This document shows, piece after piece, positions 23,507 through 33,355 of a stretch of DNA of 64,000 bases (position 1 is the stretch's first letter; every line of letters starts with the position of its first letter). Position numbers and translations under genes: made by a program. The notes beneath the pieces were generated by a model. The model was given only the letters and a program-made list of their open reading frames with translations. It ran no database searches and had not been told where the DNA came from. Origin of the DNA: Erysipelothrix sp. HDW6A (GTDB taxonomy: Bacteria; Bacillota_I; Bacilli_A; Erysipelotrichales; Erysipelotrichaceae); NCBI RefSeq assembly GCF_011400295.1, contig NZ_CP049859.1, positions 1,426,001 to 1,490,000 on the forward strand. The letters run 5' to 3'.

Positions 23507-24196
23507 TCAAATAAATCGCTTAGCAAAATCCATAAGTTCACGATAACGGATTCCATATATTTCCATACCATTAAGCGATTCACTAATTAACATATTGCTT
23601 TTAAATAATTGCTCTGTTATAAAATCAGAATCACAGTCATAGTCTAAGTATGAATATACCTGTCCATCCTTTATGCATGTGTTTCGCATAACAACCGATT
23701 TCTGTAGGGATGCAGCATGGCGTACTTCTGGTACTTCACGTACATTACCTACAAAAAGCACACAAGCGTTTAAATCATAAAAGTCTGCAAAGATCGATGT
23801 TGATCCATAAGGATAATCAAGTTCCGTCGTTCTAGCAAAGAATTTTGAGTATTTACCAGTGCTCCCTATTAATAGTGAAGGATGACTTGCAAAGATAGTC
23901 TCATCTTCTAAGACAAGAAGTTGCAACAGCTTATCAGACGCCAGCAAGATTCTTTCTTGATTCGTTAAGGTAAGCAATGTTGCATCTCCTTCTATTTTCG
24001 AGTTAAGTTTGTGACTTCCAAAGACACATAAAGTTCCTTCTTTGGTTGCTTGCTTCATTCGATTATATAGAAACTTAATATCTCTAGGCGCGATATCACT
24101 TCCTTCATGAACTAATACAAGACCTTCAGCACCAACACCAAGACGGTGCATCAGTTTTTTTATTGAATTATTTTCGTGTTTATTAACTGAGTCCAT
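23507..24196 (-). CDS. AAC(3)-family (YokD-like) acetyltransferase-like protein
   Basis: The protein of 229 residues resembles the antibiotic N3'-acetyltransferase fold. The best block is near residues 103-145: ASHPSLLIGSTGKYSKFF, then LDYPYGSTSIFADFYDLNACVLFVG, which matches the AAC(3) pattern HP-x-x-S...G...(D)-P-[FY]-G-x-x-S-x-x-x-x-L...L-x-G. The N-terminus is divergent and shorter than in true resistance enzymes, lacking an obvious VHSSL motif (LVHEGSD instead). Real substrate unknown; drug resistance should not be assumed. It is 13 bases from the pgpA-like gene. Confidence 0.65.
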   Translation of the reverse strand: MDSVNKHENNSIKKLMHRLGVGAEGLVLVHEGSDIAPRDIKFLYNRMKQATKEGTLCVFGSHKLNSKIEGDATLLTLTNQERILLASDKLLQLLVLEDETIFASHPSLLIGSTGKYSKFFARTTELDYPYGSTSIFADFYDLNACVLFVGNVREVPEVRHAASLQKSVVMRNTCIKDGQVYSYLDYDCDSDFITEQLFKSNMLISESLNGMEIYGIRYRELMDFAKRFI

Positions 24197-24209
24197 CTTT
24201 ATCTCCTAT

Positions 24210-24686
24210 CTATTCTTGAGAATGGGCTAATTTACTTGCAGCGGCAGCAGCAATAGCGCCTACTATGTCATCAATAAATGTATTACATTGATTTCCTTCA
24301 TGATTATTAAGGACTCCAATGATTCCTGGTTTCACTTTATCAATGTAACCATAGTTTGTAAGAGCAATCGAACCATATAGATTACAAATTCCATATGCTA
24401 ACACTTCGTCAATACCATACAATCCTTTATCTACACTTATTATATCGCAGATTGTTTCACTGCCAAATTCTTTCTTATCGACTTGGATATCAATATTAAT
24501 ACCTGTCAACAATGCGTGTTGAACTTCACGTTTTCTTAAAACACTTCTTACATAATCATGAATATCTATATTTTCTATTTCACGGATGTAATCCTTTTGT
24601 AAGTAGACAACACAATCAACTATGTCATCTATAGTGACTCCTCTACTTTCAAGTAGGTCAACACATTCCTGATACATATCGTTCAT
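24210..24686 (-). CDS. PgpA/YutG-family protein
   Basis: Related to phosphatidylglycerophosphatase A, without the membrane helices of proteobacterial PgpA (like B. subtilis YutG). The C-terminal half shows the family blocks DKGLYGIDEVLAYGICNLYGSIALTNYGYIDK and the ending NTFIDDIVGAIAAAAASKL, where the Asp pair is typical of the active site. 158 residues; good ribosome binding site GGAGG before ATG at 24686. Confidence 0.85.
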   Translation of the reverse strand: MNDMYQECVDLLESRGVTIDDIVDCVVYLQKDYIREIENIDIHDYVRSVLRKREVQHALLTGINIDIQVDKKEFGSETICDIISVDKGLYGIDEVLAYGICNLYGSIALTNYGYIDKVKPGIIGVLNNHEGNQCNTFIDDIVGAIAAAAASKLAHSQE

Positions 24687-24796
24687 AGCGATACCTCCAT
24701 TAGTATTCTAGTCACTATATTATACAATAAGTTTGTATTAAAACAATTCAATTTTGATGTACAATATTATTATAGACTTTATAGAGGAGGTAAATT

Positions 24797-26275
24797 ATGA
24801 ACTATTCTGATCTATTAGATTTACTAAATTCCTATAGTCTTGCTTTAGCTACTATGGGCTATGATGCTCAAACGATTGCACCAAAAGATGGTGCAGCATA
24901 TAGAAACAAAGCTATGGCAATTCTTGCAGGAGAACATTTTAAGCTATTAACTTCCGATGAAGCAGACACTGCGTTAACGGAGGCATCACAATCAAATAAT
25001 TGGATTACTCAAGAAGGATCCAAGTACTTACTTAAAGAACTCAAAAAGATTAAAGATATACCACATGATGAATATGTCGCATTTCAAGAACTTGTAAATA
25101 ATGCACAAATCTCTTGGGAAACAGCTCGCGATAAGAAAGACTACAATCTATTCAAAGATGATCTACACTCTATTATTGAGACACATAAGAAATTAATCGA
25201 CTATCGCAAATCCAATCTCTCAGTTTATGATGAAAGCCTCAATGATTATGAGGAAGGTTTGCGTATGGAGTCTGTTGAAGCATTCTTCAAAGTCTTGGAA
25301 GATGAACTTGTCCCTCACCTTGATACAATGATTGAAGCACAAGCTCAACGACCTGCGTTCTTAGATGCTTATGTGTCAACAGAAAAACAACGACTTATTT
25401 CCGAAATTGTTATGGAACACATCGGTTATAGCAAGAACTTCGGATATTTAACTGAAACAGCACATCCATTCAGTTCTACTTTTTCAATCAATGACACCCG
25501 AATCACTACTCATTATCAAGAACATGCTTTTACTCAAAATATTTTCTCAGTTATCCATGAGATTGGACACTCGATGTATAATCATCAAGTAAATCCAGAT
25601 TTCGAGGGAACACCCCTCGCTGACAACATGAGCATGAGTATGCATGAATCGCAAAGTCGCTTCTTAGAAAACATTATCGGGAGATCTAAAGAATTTTGGA
25701 CACCTCTTTATCCAAAACTACAAAATATTATTCCTGAAGTATTATCGGATGTTAATTTAGATGAATTTGTATTTGGAATCAATTATATCGAAAGAAATCC
25801 AATAAGAATTGATTCCGATGAAGTAACTTATCCACTACACATCATGGTTCGTTATAACATTGAAAAGAAAATACTCGTTGAAAATGCATCTGTAGATACA
25901 TTGAATACACTTTTCGCACAAGAAATGACTCGATTAATTGGAATCACTCCTGAAAACGATTCTCAAGGAATTCTTCAGGATGTTCACTGGTCAGGCGCTA
26001 GCTTTGGTTACTTCCCTACATATGCACTTGGTTCAGCATATGCAGCACAGTTCTATGAAGCAATGAAAAAAGATATCGACGTAGAAGCTCTACTCCTTGA
26101 AGGAAATCTATCTGAGATATTTAAATGGTTACATGAAAACATTCATCAATATAGCGGAACAATTGAAACTCAAGAATTAATTAAGAAAGTTACTGGAGAA
26201 TCATTTAACCCTAACTATTTCGTTGATTACTTAAAAAACAAGTACAGTCTACTATTGGGCATAGCTTTTGATTGA
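24797..26275 (+). CDS. M32-family metallocarboxypeptidase
   Basis: Zinc-dependent carboxypeptidase of the Taq type, removing C-terminal amino acids. The zinc motif HEIGH is at residues 254-258 and HESQSR at 283-288 supplies the third ligand and catalytic neighbours; HPF (223-225) is also conserved. The 492-residue length is normal for the family. GAGGAGG precedes the ATG by six bases. It is transcribed away from the pgpA-like gene. Its stop overlaps the promoter of the superoxide dismutase gene. Confidence 0.93.
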   Translation: MNYSDLLDLLNSYSLALATMGYDAQTIAPKDGAAYRNKAMAILAGEHFKLLTSDEADTALTEASQSNNWITQEGSKYLLKELKKIKDIPHDEYVAFQELVNNAQISWETARDKKDYNLFKDDLHSIIETHKKLIDYRKSNLSVYDESLNDYEEGLRMESVEAFFKVLEDELVPHLDTMIEAQAQRPAFLDAYVSTEKQRLISEIVMEHIGYSKNFGYLTETAHPFSSTFSINDTRITTHYQEHAFTQNIFSVIHEIGHSMYNHQVNPDFEGTPLADNMSMSMHESQSRFLENIIGRSKEFWTPLYPKLQNIIPEVLSDVNLDEFVFGINYIERNPIRIDSDEVTYPLHIMVRYNIEKKILVENASVDTLNTLFAQEMTRLIGITPENDSQGILQDVHWSGASFGYFPTYALGSAYAAQFYEAMKKDIDVEALLLEGNLSEIFKWLHENIHQYSGTIETQELIKKVTGESFNPNYFVDYLKNKYSLLLGIAFD

Positions 26276-26296
26276 TTTTGTTGGTCATGGTATCAT
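26268..26296 (+). promoter_or_regulatory. Superoxide dismutase promoter
   Basis: TTGATT (26268-26273) and TATCAT (26291-26296) are 17 bases apart, with an extended -10 TGG. The -35 box overlaps the end of the carboxypeptidase gene. Confidence 0.65.
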
Positions 26297-26322
26297 AAGT
26301 CTATAAGAGGAGGAGTTATACA

Positions 26323-26931
26323 ATGACATATACACTACCAAAATTACCTTATGCATACGATGCATTAGAACCACAAATTGATGCAAGAACAATGGAAATC
26401 CACCATACAAAGCATCATCAAGCATATATTACTAACTTAGTAGCTGCTCTAGATAAACATCCTGAGCTCAAGGATACACCACTTGAAACATTAATTGCTA
26501 ACATTAACGATGTACCAGAAGACATCCGTACAGCTGTTCGCAATAATGGTGGCGGACACTTAAACCACAGTTTGTTCTGGGAAATCATGGCACCTGCTAG
26601 TGAAAAACCAGAAAACGAACTAACAAAAGCTATTGACGAAAAATTTGGTTCATTTGATGCATTTAAAGAAGCATTTGATACTGCAGCCAAAACACGTTTT
26701 GGTTCAGGTTGGGCTTGGTTAGTACTAAACGATAAGAAAGAACTTGTTGTTTATTCAACAGCAAACCAAGATAATCCACTTATGGATGGTTACACACCTA
26801 TTCTTGGTATTGATGTTTGGGAACATGCTTATTACCTAAACTACCAAAACCGTCGTCCAGACTACATTGGTGCATGGTTTGATATCATTAACTGGGATGC
26901 AGCAAACAAATTATTCTTAGCTACACGTTAA
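26323..26931 (+). CDS. sodA: Superoxide dismutase (Mn/Fe)
   Basis: Converts superoxide to hydrogen peroxide and oxygen in the cytoplasm. The four metal ligands are visible at the expected places: His27, His82 (in NHSLFW), Asp164 and His168 (in DVWEHAYY). 202 residues is normal. GAGGAGG lies nine bases before the ATG. Mn versus Fe preference cannot be decided securely by eye, but [11 protein letters not shown] favours manganese. Confidence 0.96.
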   Translation: MTYTLPKLPYAYDALEPQIDARTMEIHHTKHHQAYITNLVAALDKHPELKDTPLETLIANINDVPEDIRTAVRNNGGGHLNHSLFWEIMAPASEKPENELTKAIDEKFGSFDAFKEAFDTAAKTRFGSGWAWLVLNDKKELVVYSTANQDNPLMDGYTPILGIDVWEHAYYLNYQNRRPDYIGAWFDIINWDAANKLFLATR

Positions 26932-26956
26932 GGCAAAAGATATACATAATAAATCA

Positions 26957-26998
26957 AAGTGTTAATTAGCGAGTAAAACCTCTAATTAACACTTTTTT
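26957..26998 (+). terminator. sodA terminator
   Basis: AAGTGTTAATTAG and CTAATTAACACTT form a 13-pair stem followed by T residues. Confidence 0.92.
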
Positions 26999-27079
26999 AT
27001 TGATAACCATTAAAACTAGAAGTATTTGTTTAAATTACATATTTACTATTTAATATCATTTACCCCCTTACTAATAGAC

Positions 27080-27112
27080 AAAAGCCTGTAATATAAAATA
27101 TTACAGGCTTTT
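27080..27112 (-). terminator. Terminator hairpin after the TrmH-type methyltransferase
   Basis: AAAAGCCTGTAATAT is the inverted complement of ATATTACAGGCTTTT, giving a 15-pair stem with T ends on both strands; it can stop transcription from either side. The bases 27113-27177 show nothing else. Confidence 0.8.
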
Positions 27113-27177
27113 AGCTCGTCTATGAAAGGTTTGAAACGCTCTGCATTAAACCCTAAACTGAAAGCTTACTTAGCTCA

Positions 27178-27891
27178 CTATTTGCTTCTGAAAGTATAAC
27201 TAATTATTGCTGCAGCTATTGCCACATTTAGTGATTCAAAATTTGATGTCTCAATCTTAACAGATTGCTTACATGCTTTTTTTGTACTTTCCTTAATACC
27301 TGAACCTTCACTACCCAAGACAAACGCCAAGCGTTCATCCTGAATATCCGATAACGCAATGGTATCATCACCAAGATATGTTGCATACGTAGCAACGCCA
27401 TTCTCTGACAATGAAGCAATTGCTTCAATCAAGTTCATTCGTATTACTGGGATATGAAATATGGATCCCTGAGTTGAACGAACGACTTTATCATTATACT
27501 CATCAACCGTATCATCTGAAACGATGATTGCGTCAAAGTCAAAGCTATGTGCAGTGCGAATTATTGTACCCAGGTTGCCTGGATCTTGAATTCCATCACA
27601 CAGTAAGTACCTACTACCAGATACATCAAGTTGGTATTCAGGTTTCGTTACTAGCGTAAAATTACTAGAACCCGACTTGGTTTGCGAAATCTTTTCAGCA
27701 ATAGCTTCATTGATTTCAATATCATAAGTACAATCTAGACCGATTGTTTGATGCTTGAGTCCAGCTTTAAGAACCTCTTCGTAAAGATGTTCTCCTTCAA
27801 CAAGTAGTTGTGAAGCTTCATCACGATACTTTTTCTTTGATAGCTTCACCAGTTTCTTTACAAAATCGTTATTAACTGAAGTTATCTTCAT
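27178..27891 (-). CDS. TrmH/SpoU-family RNA 2'-O-methyltransferase
   Basis: Transfers methyl from SAM to a ribose 2'-OH in rRNA or tRNA. The N-terminal part (NNDFVKKLVKLSKKKYRDE, LVEGEHLYEEVLKAG) is the substrate-binding domain of the 23S rRNA (TsnR/RlmB-like) subgroup. The knotted SAM domain shows DGIQDPGNLGTIIRTAHSFDFDAI, LAFVLGSEGSGI and NFESLNVAIAAAII. About 237 residues. I place the start at 27891 (MKITSVNN), three bases past the ileS stop; the ribosome binding site there is weak, so coupling to ileS translation is likely. The exact target is unknown. Confidence 0.9.
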   Translation of the reverse strand: MKITSVNNDFVKKLVKLSKKKYRDEASQLLVEGEHLYEEVLKAGLKHQTIGLDCTYDIEINEAIAEKISQTKSGSSNFTLVTKPEYQLDVSGSRYLLCDGIQDPGNLGTIIRTAHSFDFDAIIVSDDTVDEYNDKVVRSTQGSIFHIPVIRMNLIEAIASLSENGVATYATYLGDDTIALSDIQDERLAFVLGSEGSGIKESTKKACKQSVKIETSNFESLNVAIAAAIISYTFRSK

Positions 27892-27893
27892 AT

Positions 27894-30601
27894 CTAGTTG
27901 TGAATTACATGATGGCATCGTTCGCACAATCCATCTTCGTCTACAGTTTCAACAACATTCCAACAACGTGGACATGTATGTCCTTCGAATCGAGAAACTT
28001 CAACACTCTCATCACCTTCATGAAGTTCAACGTTAGACACAATAAACCATTGTGCTAAGTGAGATCCCAATACAGTTTCTAATGAAGATAATGTTTTTGC
28101 ATCTGTTGAAATCGCAACACTTGCTTCAAGTGATTTACCAATCTCTTTACTTGCTCGTTTTTCTTCTAATGCTTTAAATACAGTTTCACGAAGCTTAAAG
28201 AGTTCTGTCATCATTACTTTTTCTTCATCACTTAGAATTTCTTCACGAGTTGCTTCAAAGCGAGTTAAGTGAATACTTTCTTCACCCTCATTGAAGAATG
28301 AATGTAACTCTTCTGTTGTATGAACAAGAATTGGTGCTAGAAGTCTTGAATATGCTTTAAGTGTTAAGTAGATTACTGTTTGAATTTCACGACGCGCTTT
28401 ATCATCTTCTTTATTTAAATAGAGAATATCTTTTGTATAGTCTAAGTAATATGACGACATTGTATTAATTAATGAATTAAGAATCGCTGTCGTTGCCTTT
28501 TGATAATCAAAAGCAGCGTATGCTTTTTGTGATTCATTATTGATTCTAATAGTTTCATTTAGAACATAACGGTTGAGAATTGACATATCTTCGATAGCTA
28601 CAGCATCACGAGCATAGTCAAAGTTCTTCAAGTTACCATGCATGAATCTAAATGTATTACGAATTTTTCTATATGATTCACTAACTTGTTTTAGTAAATC
28701 CATCGACATTGTAATATCTGAATGATAATCAACACTAGCTACCCAAAGTCTTAGAATATCAGCACCAAGTGATGATGTGATTTCGTTTGGAGAGAGTCCG
28801 TTTGATTTTGATTTACTCATCTTCTCACCACTATCAAGTTTGATGAAACCATGGGTAATAACATTCTTATATGGAGCTACTCCGTGAACCGCAACAGAAA
28901 TAATTAATGATGAGTTGAACCAACCTCTAAATTGGTCAGCTCCTTCAGCATAAGCATCAACTGGAAGTGGAGTTTCATTTAAATTAAGTGCAGCAGTATG
29001 GGATGATCCAGAATCAAACCAAACATCCATAATATCTTGTTCTTTCGTGAAGAGTCCATTTGGTGAATTTGGATGTGTATAGCCTTCAGGTAATAAGTCT
29101 TTAGCTTCTTTTTCAAACCAAATGTTTGCACCAAACTCATCGAATAAATCAGCAACATGATTGAATACAACTTCTTCCATAATTGGAGTTCCATCTTCTG
29201 CATAGAAAATAGGAATTGGAACACCCCATGCACGTTGACGGGAAATTGTCCAATCTCCACGGTCTTTAATCATATTGTGCATACGTTTCTCGCCCCAACT
29301 TGGAACCCAGTTTACATTTGCAATCTCTTCAAGCAATTGATCACGAATGCTATCAATGGATGCAAACCATTGTGTAGTTGCACGATAAATAATTGGTTTC
29401 TTTGTTCGCCAGTCATGTGCATAACTGTGAGTAAAGAAGTCTAGTTTAAGAAGTGCTTTTTCTTCTTCAAGACGAAGTGTCACTTCTTTGTTTGCTTTTT
29501 CAAAATACATACCTGCAAATTCACCTGTTTTTTCATTCAAGTGACCTTGTGCATCAACTGGAGCAATTGGTTTAATTCCATATTTTTGACCTACTTCAAA
29601 GTCTTCTACCCCATGGTCAGGAGCAGTATGGACAGCACCTGTACCTGCTTCATCAGTTACGTGATCTCCCAAGATTACTGGTGAGATACGATCATAAAGC
29701 GGATGCTTGTATGTAACATATTCTAATTCTTGTCCTTTAAAAGTTTTTAGAATCTCATATTCTGAGAGTTCTAATTCTTTCATAACAGCCTCTACACGAG
29801 ACTCGAGCATTACTAAATTGCCTTTTTCTGTTTTAATCAATACGTAATCTAAGTCTGGATTTACAGAAATCGCAAGGTTTGCAGGAATAGTCCAAGGAGT
29901 CGTTGTCCAAATCACAAGACGGTCATTCTCATCCAACACACCTTTACCATCTACTACATTAAATGCAATATAGATAGCTGGGTCTTTACGATCATAGTAT
30001 TCGATTTCAGCTTCAGCTAATGCAGTTTCACTGGATGGTGACCAGTATACCGGTTTTAGCCCTTGAAAATCATTCCTTTAAGAGCCATTGCTGCGAAAAC
30101 ACGAATTTGTGTTGCAACATAATCTTTACTCAATGTTAGGTATGGGTTCTTGTAATCACCGATCTTACCTAATGATTTAAAGTCACGTTTTTGAATTTCT
30201 ACTTGTTCACGTGCATATTTCTCACACAACTCACGGAATTCATATAATGGCATTGACTTACGATCTACTCCAAGTTTTTGAATTGCTGTTTCAATAGGCA
30301 ATCCATGAGTATCCCAACCTGGACGGTATGGTGTTTTAAATCCTGCCATAAACTTAGTACGAACTAAGAAGTCTTTTTGAATTGAGTTTAGAGCATGACC
30401 AATATGAATGTTACCATTCGCATATGGAGGCCCATCATGAAGAACGAATTGTTCTGCACCTTCCTCTTCACGTACTTTAAGCATTTTTTCATAAAGTTCA
30501 ATTTCATCCCATTTTGCTTGGATTAGAGGTTCTTTTTTATTGAGATTACCTCTCATCTCAAATTCTGTTGTTGGTAACAACAATGTATCTTTGTAATTCA
30601 T
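27894..30601 (-). CDS. ileS: Isoleucyl-tRNA synthetase (frameshifted)
   Basis: Class I synthetase for isoleucine. Start at 30601 ([10 protein letters not shown]) after AGGAGAG. The HIGH motif is in [19 protein letters not shown] in [14 protein letters not shown], and the C-terminal zinc ribbon has CPRC and CERC. The first frame stops after KGMIFKG at about 30056. One added G in the GGG run (plus-strand CCC at 30060-30062) gives [20 protein letters not shown] and joins the remaining 680 residues; the total of about 900 is normal. The gene is essential unless duplicated, so an assembly or sequencing error is likely. It is controlled by the T-box upstream. Confidence 0.95.
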
Positions 30602-30625
30602 AACTATCTCTCCTATTTTCAATAG

Positions 30626-30815
30626 AAAAAGCGTCCTATCGAAAGGACGCTTTCGCGTGGTACCACCTTAATTCACTGAACAAAATATCCAGTGCACTTC
30701 AATGCGTTAACGCCGCCAACGTGATTCTTACTAAAGTTCAGAAATCATGCTCATAAGGGATACTATTTATCCTTTACTCTTTGCTTCCACCAAGCGCAAA
30801 GTCTCTATAAGTAAA
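30626..30815 (-). promoter_or_regulatory. T-box leader of ileS
   Basis: On the minus strand the T-box sequence AATTAAGGTGGTACCACG (near 30655-30672) precedes a terminator hairpin AAGCGTCCT/AGGACGCTT with a T run (30626-30653). The 5' part has a stem I with AGTAAAGGA and a probable ATC isoleucine specifier. Uncharged tRNA-Ile would bind and prevent termination. Specifier position is read by eye. Confidence 0.92.
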
Positions 30816-30832
30816 TAAACAAACAGCCTGTC

Positions 30833-31297
30833 TTAATCATCGCTTATTAAACTTAAGTCGGGGCTATCTGGTAGTTCTAAACCATCGATTGCCTCTTCTA
30901 GTTTTTCTAATTTATCTTTTAATTCATCACGGAGTAAATGTGACTCATTGGATATCCGTGCTATCTCAATAAGTACTTGACGTGAGGTTGACATTGCTTC
31001 TCTAACAATCATATCTGCGTTACTACGAGCATTATCAATTATGCTGTTCGCTTCACGAAGTGCTAGACGTGACATTTCTTCTGAAGCACGTTCTCTAACT
31101 GCAATTTCTCCTACAAGTTGCTGGTAACGTTTTTTTACGACATTACATTGTTCTTGTAAGGTTTCTATTTGCTTCTTATTGATTTGTGCTTGTCGAAGCA
31201 AGACATCCTTCTCCCGTTTAAGTTCGTCAATCGCTTGATCGACCTCAAAACGATCGTAGCCTTGTCGCATGATACGAAAATCGTTTTTGCGGCTCAT
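30833..31297 (-). CDS. divIVA: DivIVA-family cell division protein
   Basis: Coiled-coil scaffold that gathers at curved membranes at the division site and poles. The N-terminal membrane-binding domain is FRIMRQGYDRFEVDQAIDEL (residues 7-26), followed by two coiled-coil stretches to about residue 140 and an acidic tail. At 154 residues it is typical. It lies seven bases after sepF, the standard division cluster order, and just upstream of the ileS T-box. Confidence 0.93.
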   Translation of the reverse strand: MSRKNDFRIMRQGYDRFEVDQAIDELKREKDVLLRQAQINKKQIETLQEQCNVVKKRYQQLVGEIAVRERASEEMSRLALREANSIIDNARSNADMIVREAMSTSRQVLIEIARISNESHLLRDELKDKLEKLEEAIDGLELPDSPDLSLISDD

Positions 31298-31303
31298 AGT
31301 ATA

Positions 31304-31708
31304 TTATGAATCGATATCTTCAAGATTCATACTAATTTCGCCCTGTACTCCTATTGTACGTGGTGTACATAGAATTACGTTATGACCAATTTTTTGAATT
31401 GATCCGTCTAGAGCAAACACAACTCCTGTTAGGAAATCAATTGTGCGTTGTGCATAATCACGTTGTAAACGATGTAAGTTTACAACTGCAGCACGTTTAT
31501 CTTTGAGATAACGCGCAACTTCTTCTGATTCTTCAAATGAACGTGGTTCGAATAATACCATTTTAGTATCACTTGGTAATTTTGAAGTTTCAGCTTTTCT
31601 TGGTGTTTCGTATTCACTCAAGTTTTCTACCTCTTCATCTTCAAATTCGATGTATTCATCTTCATCTACAGGTGTTATGAAATTTTTAAATTTGTCTTTA
31701 AAGCTCAT
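31304..31708 (-). CDS. sepF: Cell division protein SepF
   Basis: FtsZ-anchoring protein. I place the start at 31708 (MSFKDKFKNFI), seven bases after GGAGG. The N-terminal amphipathic helix binds the membrane, an acidic linker follows (residues 14-45), and the C-terminal SepF domain has VVNLHRLQRDYAQRTIDFLTGVVFALDGSIQKIG and a final VILCTP. 134 residues. Confidence 0.95.
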   Translation of the reverse strand: MSFKDKFKNFITPVDEDEYIEFEDEEVENLSEYETPRKAETSKLPSDTKMVLFEPRSFEESEEVARYLKDKRAAVVNLHRLQRDYAQRTIDFLTGVVFALDGSIQKIGHNVILCTPRTIGVQGEISMNLEDIDS

Positions 31709-31763
31709 GTCCAATCCTCCGTTTGCATTATTATATCACAAATTACTGTAATTAAACTTCTTT

Positions 31764-32303
31764 TTATTGTTCTACTTCTAATAAGCCATAGTCGCCATCA
31801 TGACGTTTATAAACTACTGCAACTTCATGTGTTTCATCATCTGTATAGATGAAGAATGTATGTCCTAACATTTCCATTGCGAGAATGGCATCATTTAGGT
31901 TCATTTCTTCAGCATTAATAGTCTTTGTACGAACTAATTCTGCCTCCTCAACTTGAGGTGTTTCACTTCCTTCAATCATTTCAATGAAAGCTTCTGAGAG
32001 ACTTTCACGACGACGTTTTGATAGACGTGTCTTATGACGACGAATTTGATCTTCTAATTTATGAACTACTTTGTCTAATGCAGAATAGAAATCTTCGTTT
32101 ATTACCTCAGCACGTAATGGGCTAAATTTAGATGTAATGGTAACTTCGACTTTCACTCCTGCTGGATATGTATTAACAATCACATTTGCACGCCATGAGT
32201 CATCTGTCTCGAAATATTTATCAATAAATTGTAATTTCTTTTCAACAGCCTCTTGCATTGCCTCTGTAATTTCAACATTTTTGCCATGAATATTAATCAA
32301 CAT
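31764..32303 (-). CDS. hpf: Ribosome hibernation promoting factor (long form)
   Basis: Dimerizes 70S ribosomes into inactive 100S particles. The N-terminal domain (residues 1-100: INIHGKNVEITEAMQEAVEKKL, DFYSALDKVVHKLEDQIRRHK) and a C-terminal dimerization domain (VRTKTINAEEMNLNDAILAMEMLGHTFFIYTD) are both present, so this is the long form of Gram-positives. 179 residues. AGGAGG precedes the ATG. Confidence 0.95.
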   Translation of the reverse strand: MLINIHGKNVEITEAMQEAVEKKLQFIDKYFETDDSWRANVIVNTYPAGVKVEVTITSKFSPLRAEVINEDFYSALDKVVHKLEDQIRRHKTRLSKRRRESLSEAFIEMIEGSETPQVEEAELVRTKTINAEEMNLNDAILAMEMLGHTFFIYTDDETHEVAVVYKRHDGDYGLLEVEQ

Positions 32304-32321
32304 AGTAATTCCTCCTCTAAT

Positions 32322-33296
32322 TTAATCTTGGTAGATATTTCCGTAATACTTCATTTCGACCCCAACAGGTCTTCCTGTATCATATTGACAATTTTGAATA
32401 ATATCATCAAAATTATCAAATTCACCTTTGAGTATTGCGTCAAATCGATCGATTAGTAATTGTCCCAACTTAATGGAATAATCGTATAAATCAACAAAAC
32501 TCAATGTTGATACATCATTAATATCTGTTGGATTTGACCATGCCTCGTGTCTTAGATTTAAAATGTCATGTTCTGAGTCAAGTTGTGAATTCACAATATG
32601 ACTTGATAATTGCCATGGTTCTAAGAATTGATTCTCAAATTTCTTGATTACAGGAGTTTTGATATTTTTTGGATCGTAGAGTAGTTCTACTGCACGTTTC
32701 ATAGTAACAATCGCATCATCAATAACGGATGGACTGATTACAACATCAAAGACTTCTGCGAGAATCATTTGATAGAATGAAGCAATTGCACGACGTTCTT
32801 CATCTGACACATCAAGGAATCGTTTCACCTTGACCGTACGCATGTCTTTACGTTTCACATATGCCAACATCAGAGCATCTATCATCGACTCATATCGATA
32901 ATGCCAATAGCGTGTGGGGCCATCTATCTCACCACTGCGATAAAACACAAATGGATGAGCTAGAGAATCAAGTGACCAGTGCATTAAGTGGCCAGCTAAA
33001 TAAGCAAGTAAGATTTGACGACGATTCTCATCTTTTATATCATGAATCAAAGCAATCGCATAAGTATAGAATTCATTAACATGTGTACTATGAACTTCGT
33101 TACCTATTTTCGCAATGATTTGGTTCAGTTCCTGATTTTCCCAAGGAAAGACTTTGTAATAAAATAGAATATCAGGACCATTACTTCCTAAAAGATAAGC
33201 TCTAGGATGATTCGATATTGCCATTTGGACTTCTGAGGTTTCAAGTTTGTTATAAACATCAAGCGCCATAAGTCCATGTGTAATAACATTCGGTAT
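32322..33296 (-). CDS. Zinc-dependent phospholipase C-like protein
   Basis: Member of the S1-P1/zinc-dependent phospholipase C superfamily. His residues are spaced as zinc ligands: ITHGLMA at the N-terminus, HSTHVNEFY near residue 85, LAGHLMHWSLDSLAHPF near 119-135, and HYRYES (about 150). 324 residues from the inferred start. No signal peptide is seen, so it may be cytoplasmic and its substrate is unknown. The best-spaced start is an ATA at 33296 (eight bases after AGGAGG), giving MPNVITHGL; the in-frame GTG at 33305 overlaps the ribosome binding site itself. It follows hpf by 18 bases. Confidence 0.82.
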   Translation of the reverse strand: MPNVITHGLMALDVYNKLETSEVQMAISNHPRAYLLGSNGPDILFYYKVFPWENQELNQIIAKIGNEVHSTHVNEFYTYAIALIHDIKDENRRQILLAYLAGHLMHWSLDSLAHPFVFYRSGEIDGPTRYWHYRYESMIDALMLAYVKRKDMRTVKVKRFLDVSDEERRAIASFYQMILAEVFDVVISPSVIDDAIVTMKRAVELLYDPKNIKTPVIKKFENQFLEPWQLSSHIVNSQLDSEHDILNLRHEAWSNPTDINDVSTLSFVDLYDYSIKLGQLLIDRFDAILKGEFDNFDDIIQNCQYDTGRPVGVEMKYYGNIYQD

Positions 33297-33317
33297 GACG
33301 GCCACCTCCTTTTCTAC

Positions 33318-33346
33318 ATTGTATCAAATATGACCTAATAGGTCAC
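33318..33346 (-). promoter_or_regulatory. Promoter with overlapping palindrome
   Basis: On the minus strand GTGACC (plus 33341-33346) and TACAAT (33318-33323) are 17 bases apart. A perfect palindrome TGACCTA-A-TAGGTCA (33331-33345) covers the -35 box and spacer, as a repressor operator would. The bound protein is unknown. Confidence 0.55.
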
Positions 33347-33355
33347 TATTTTAAC

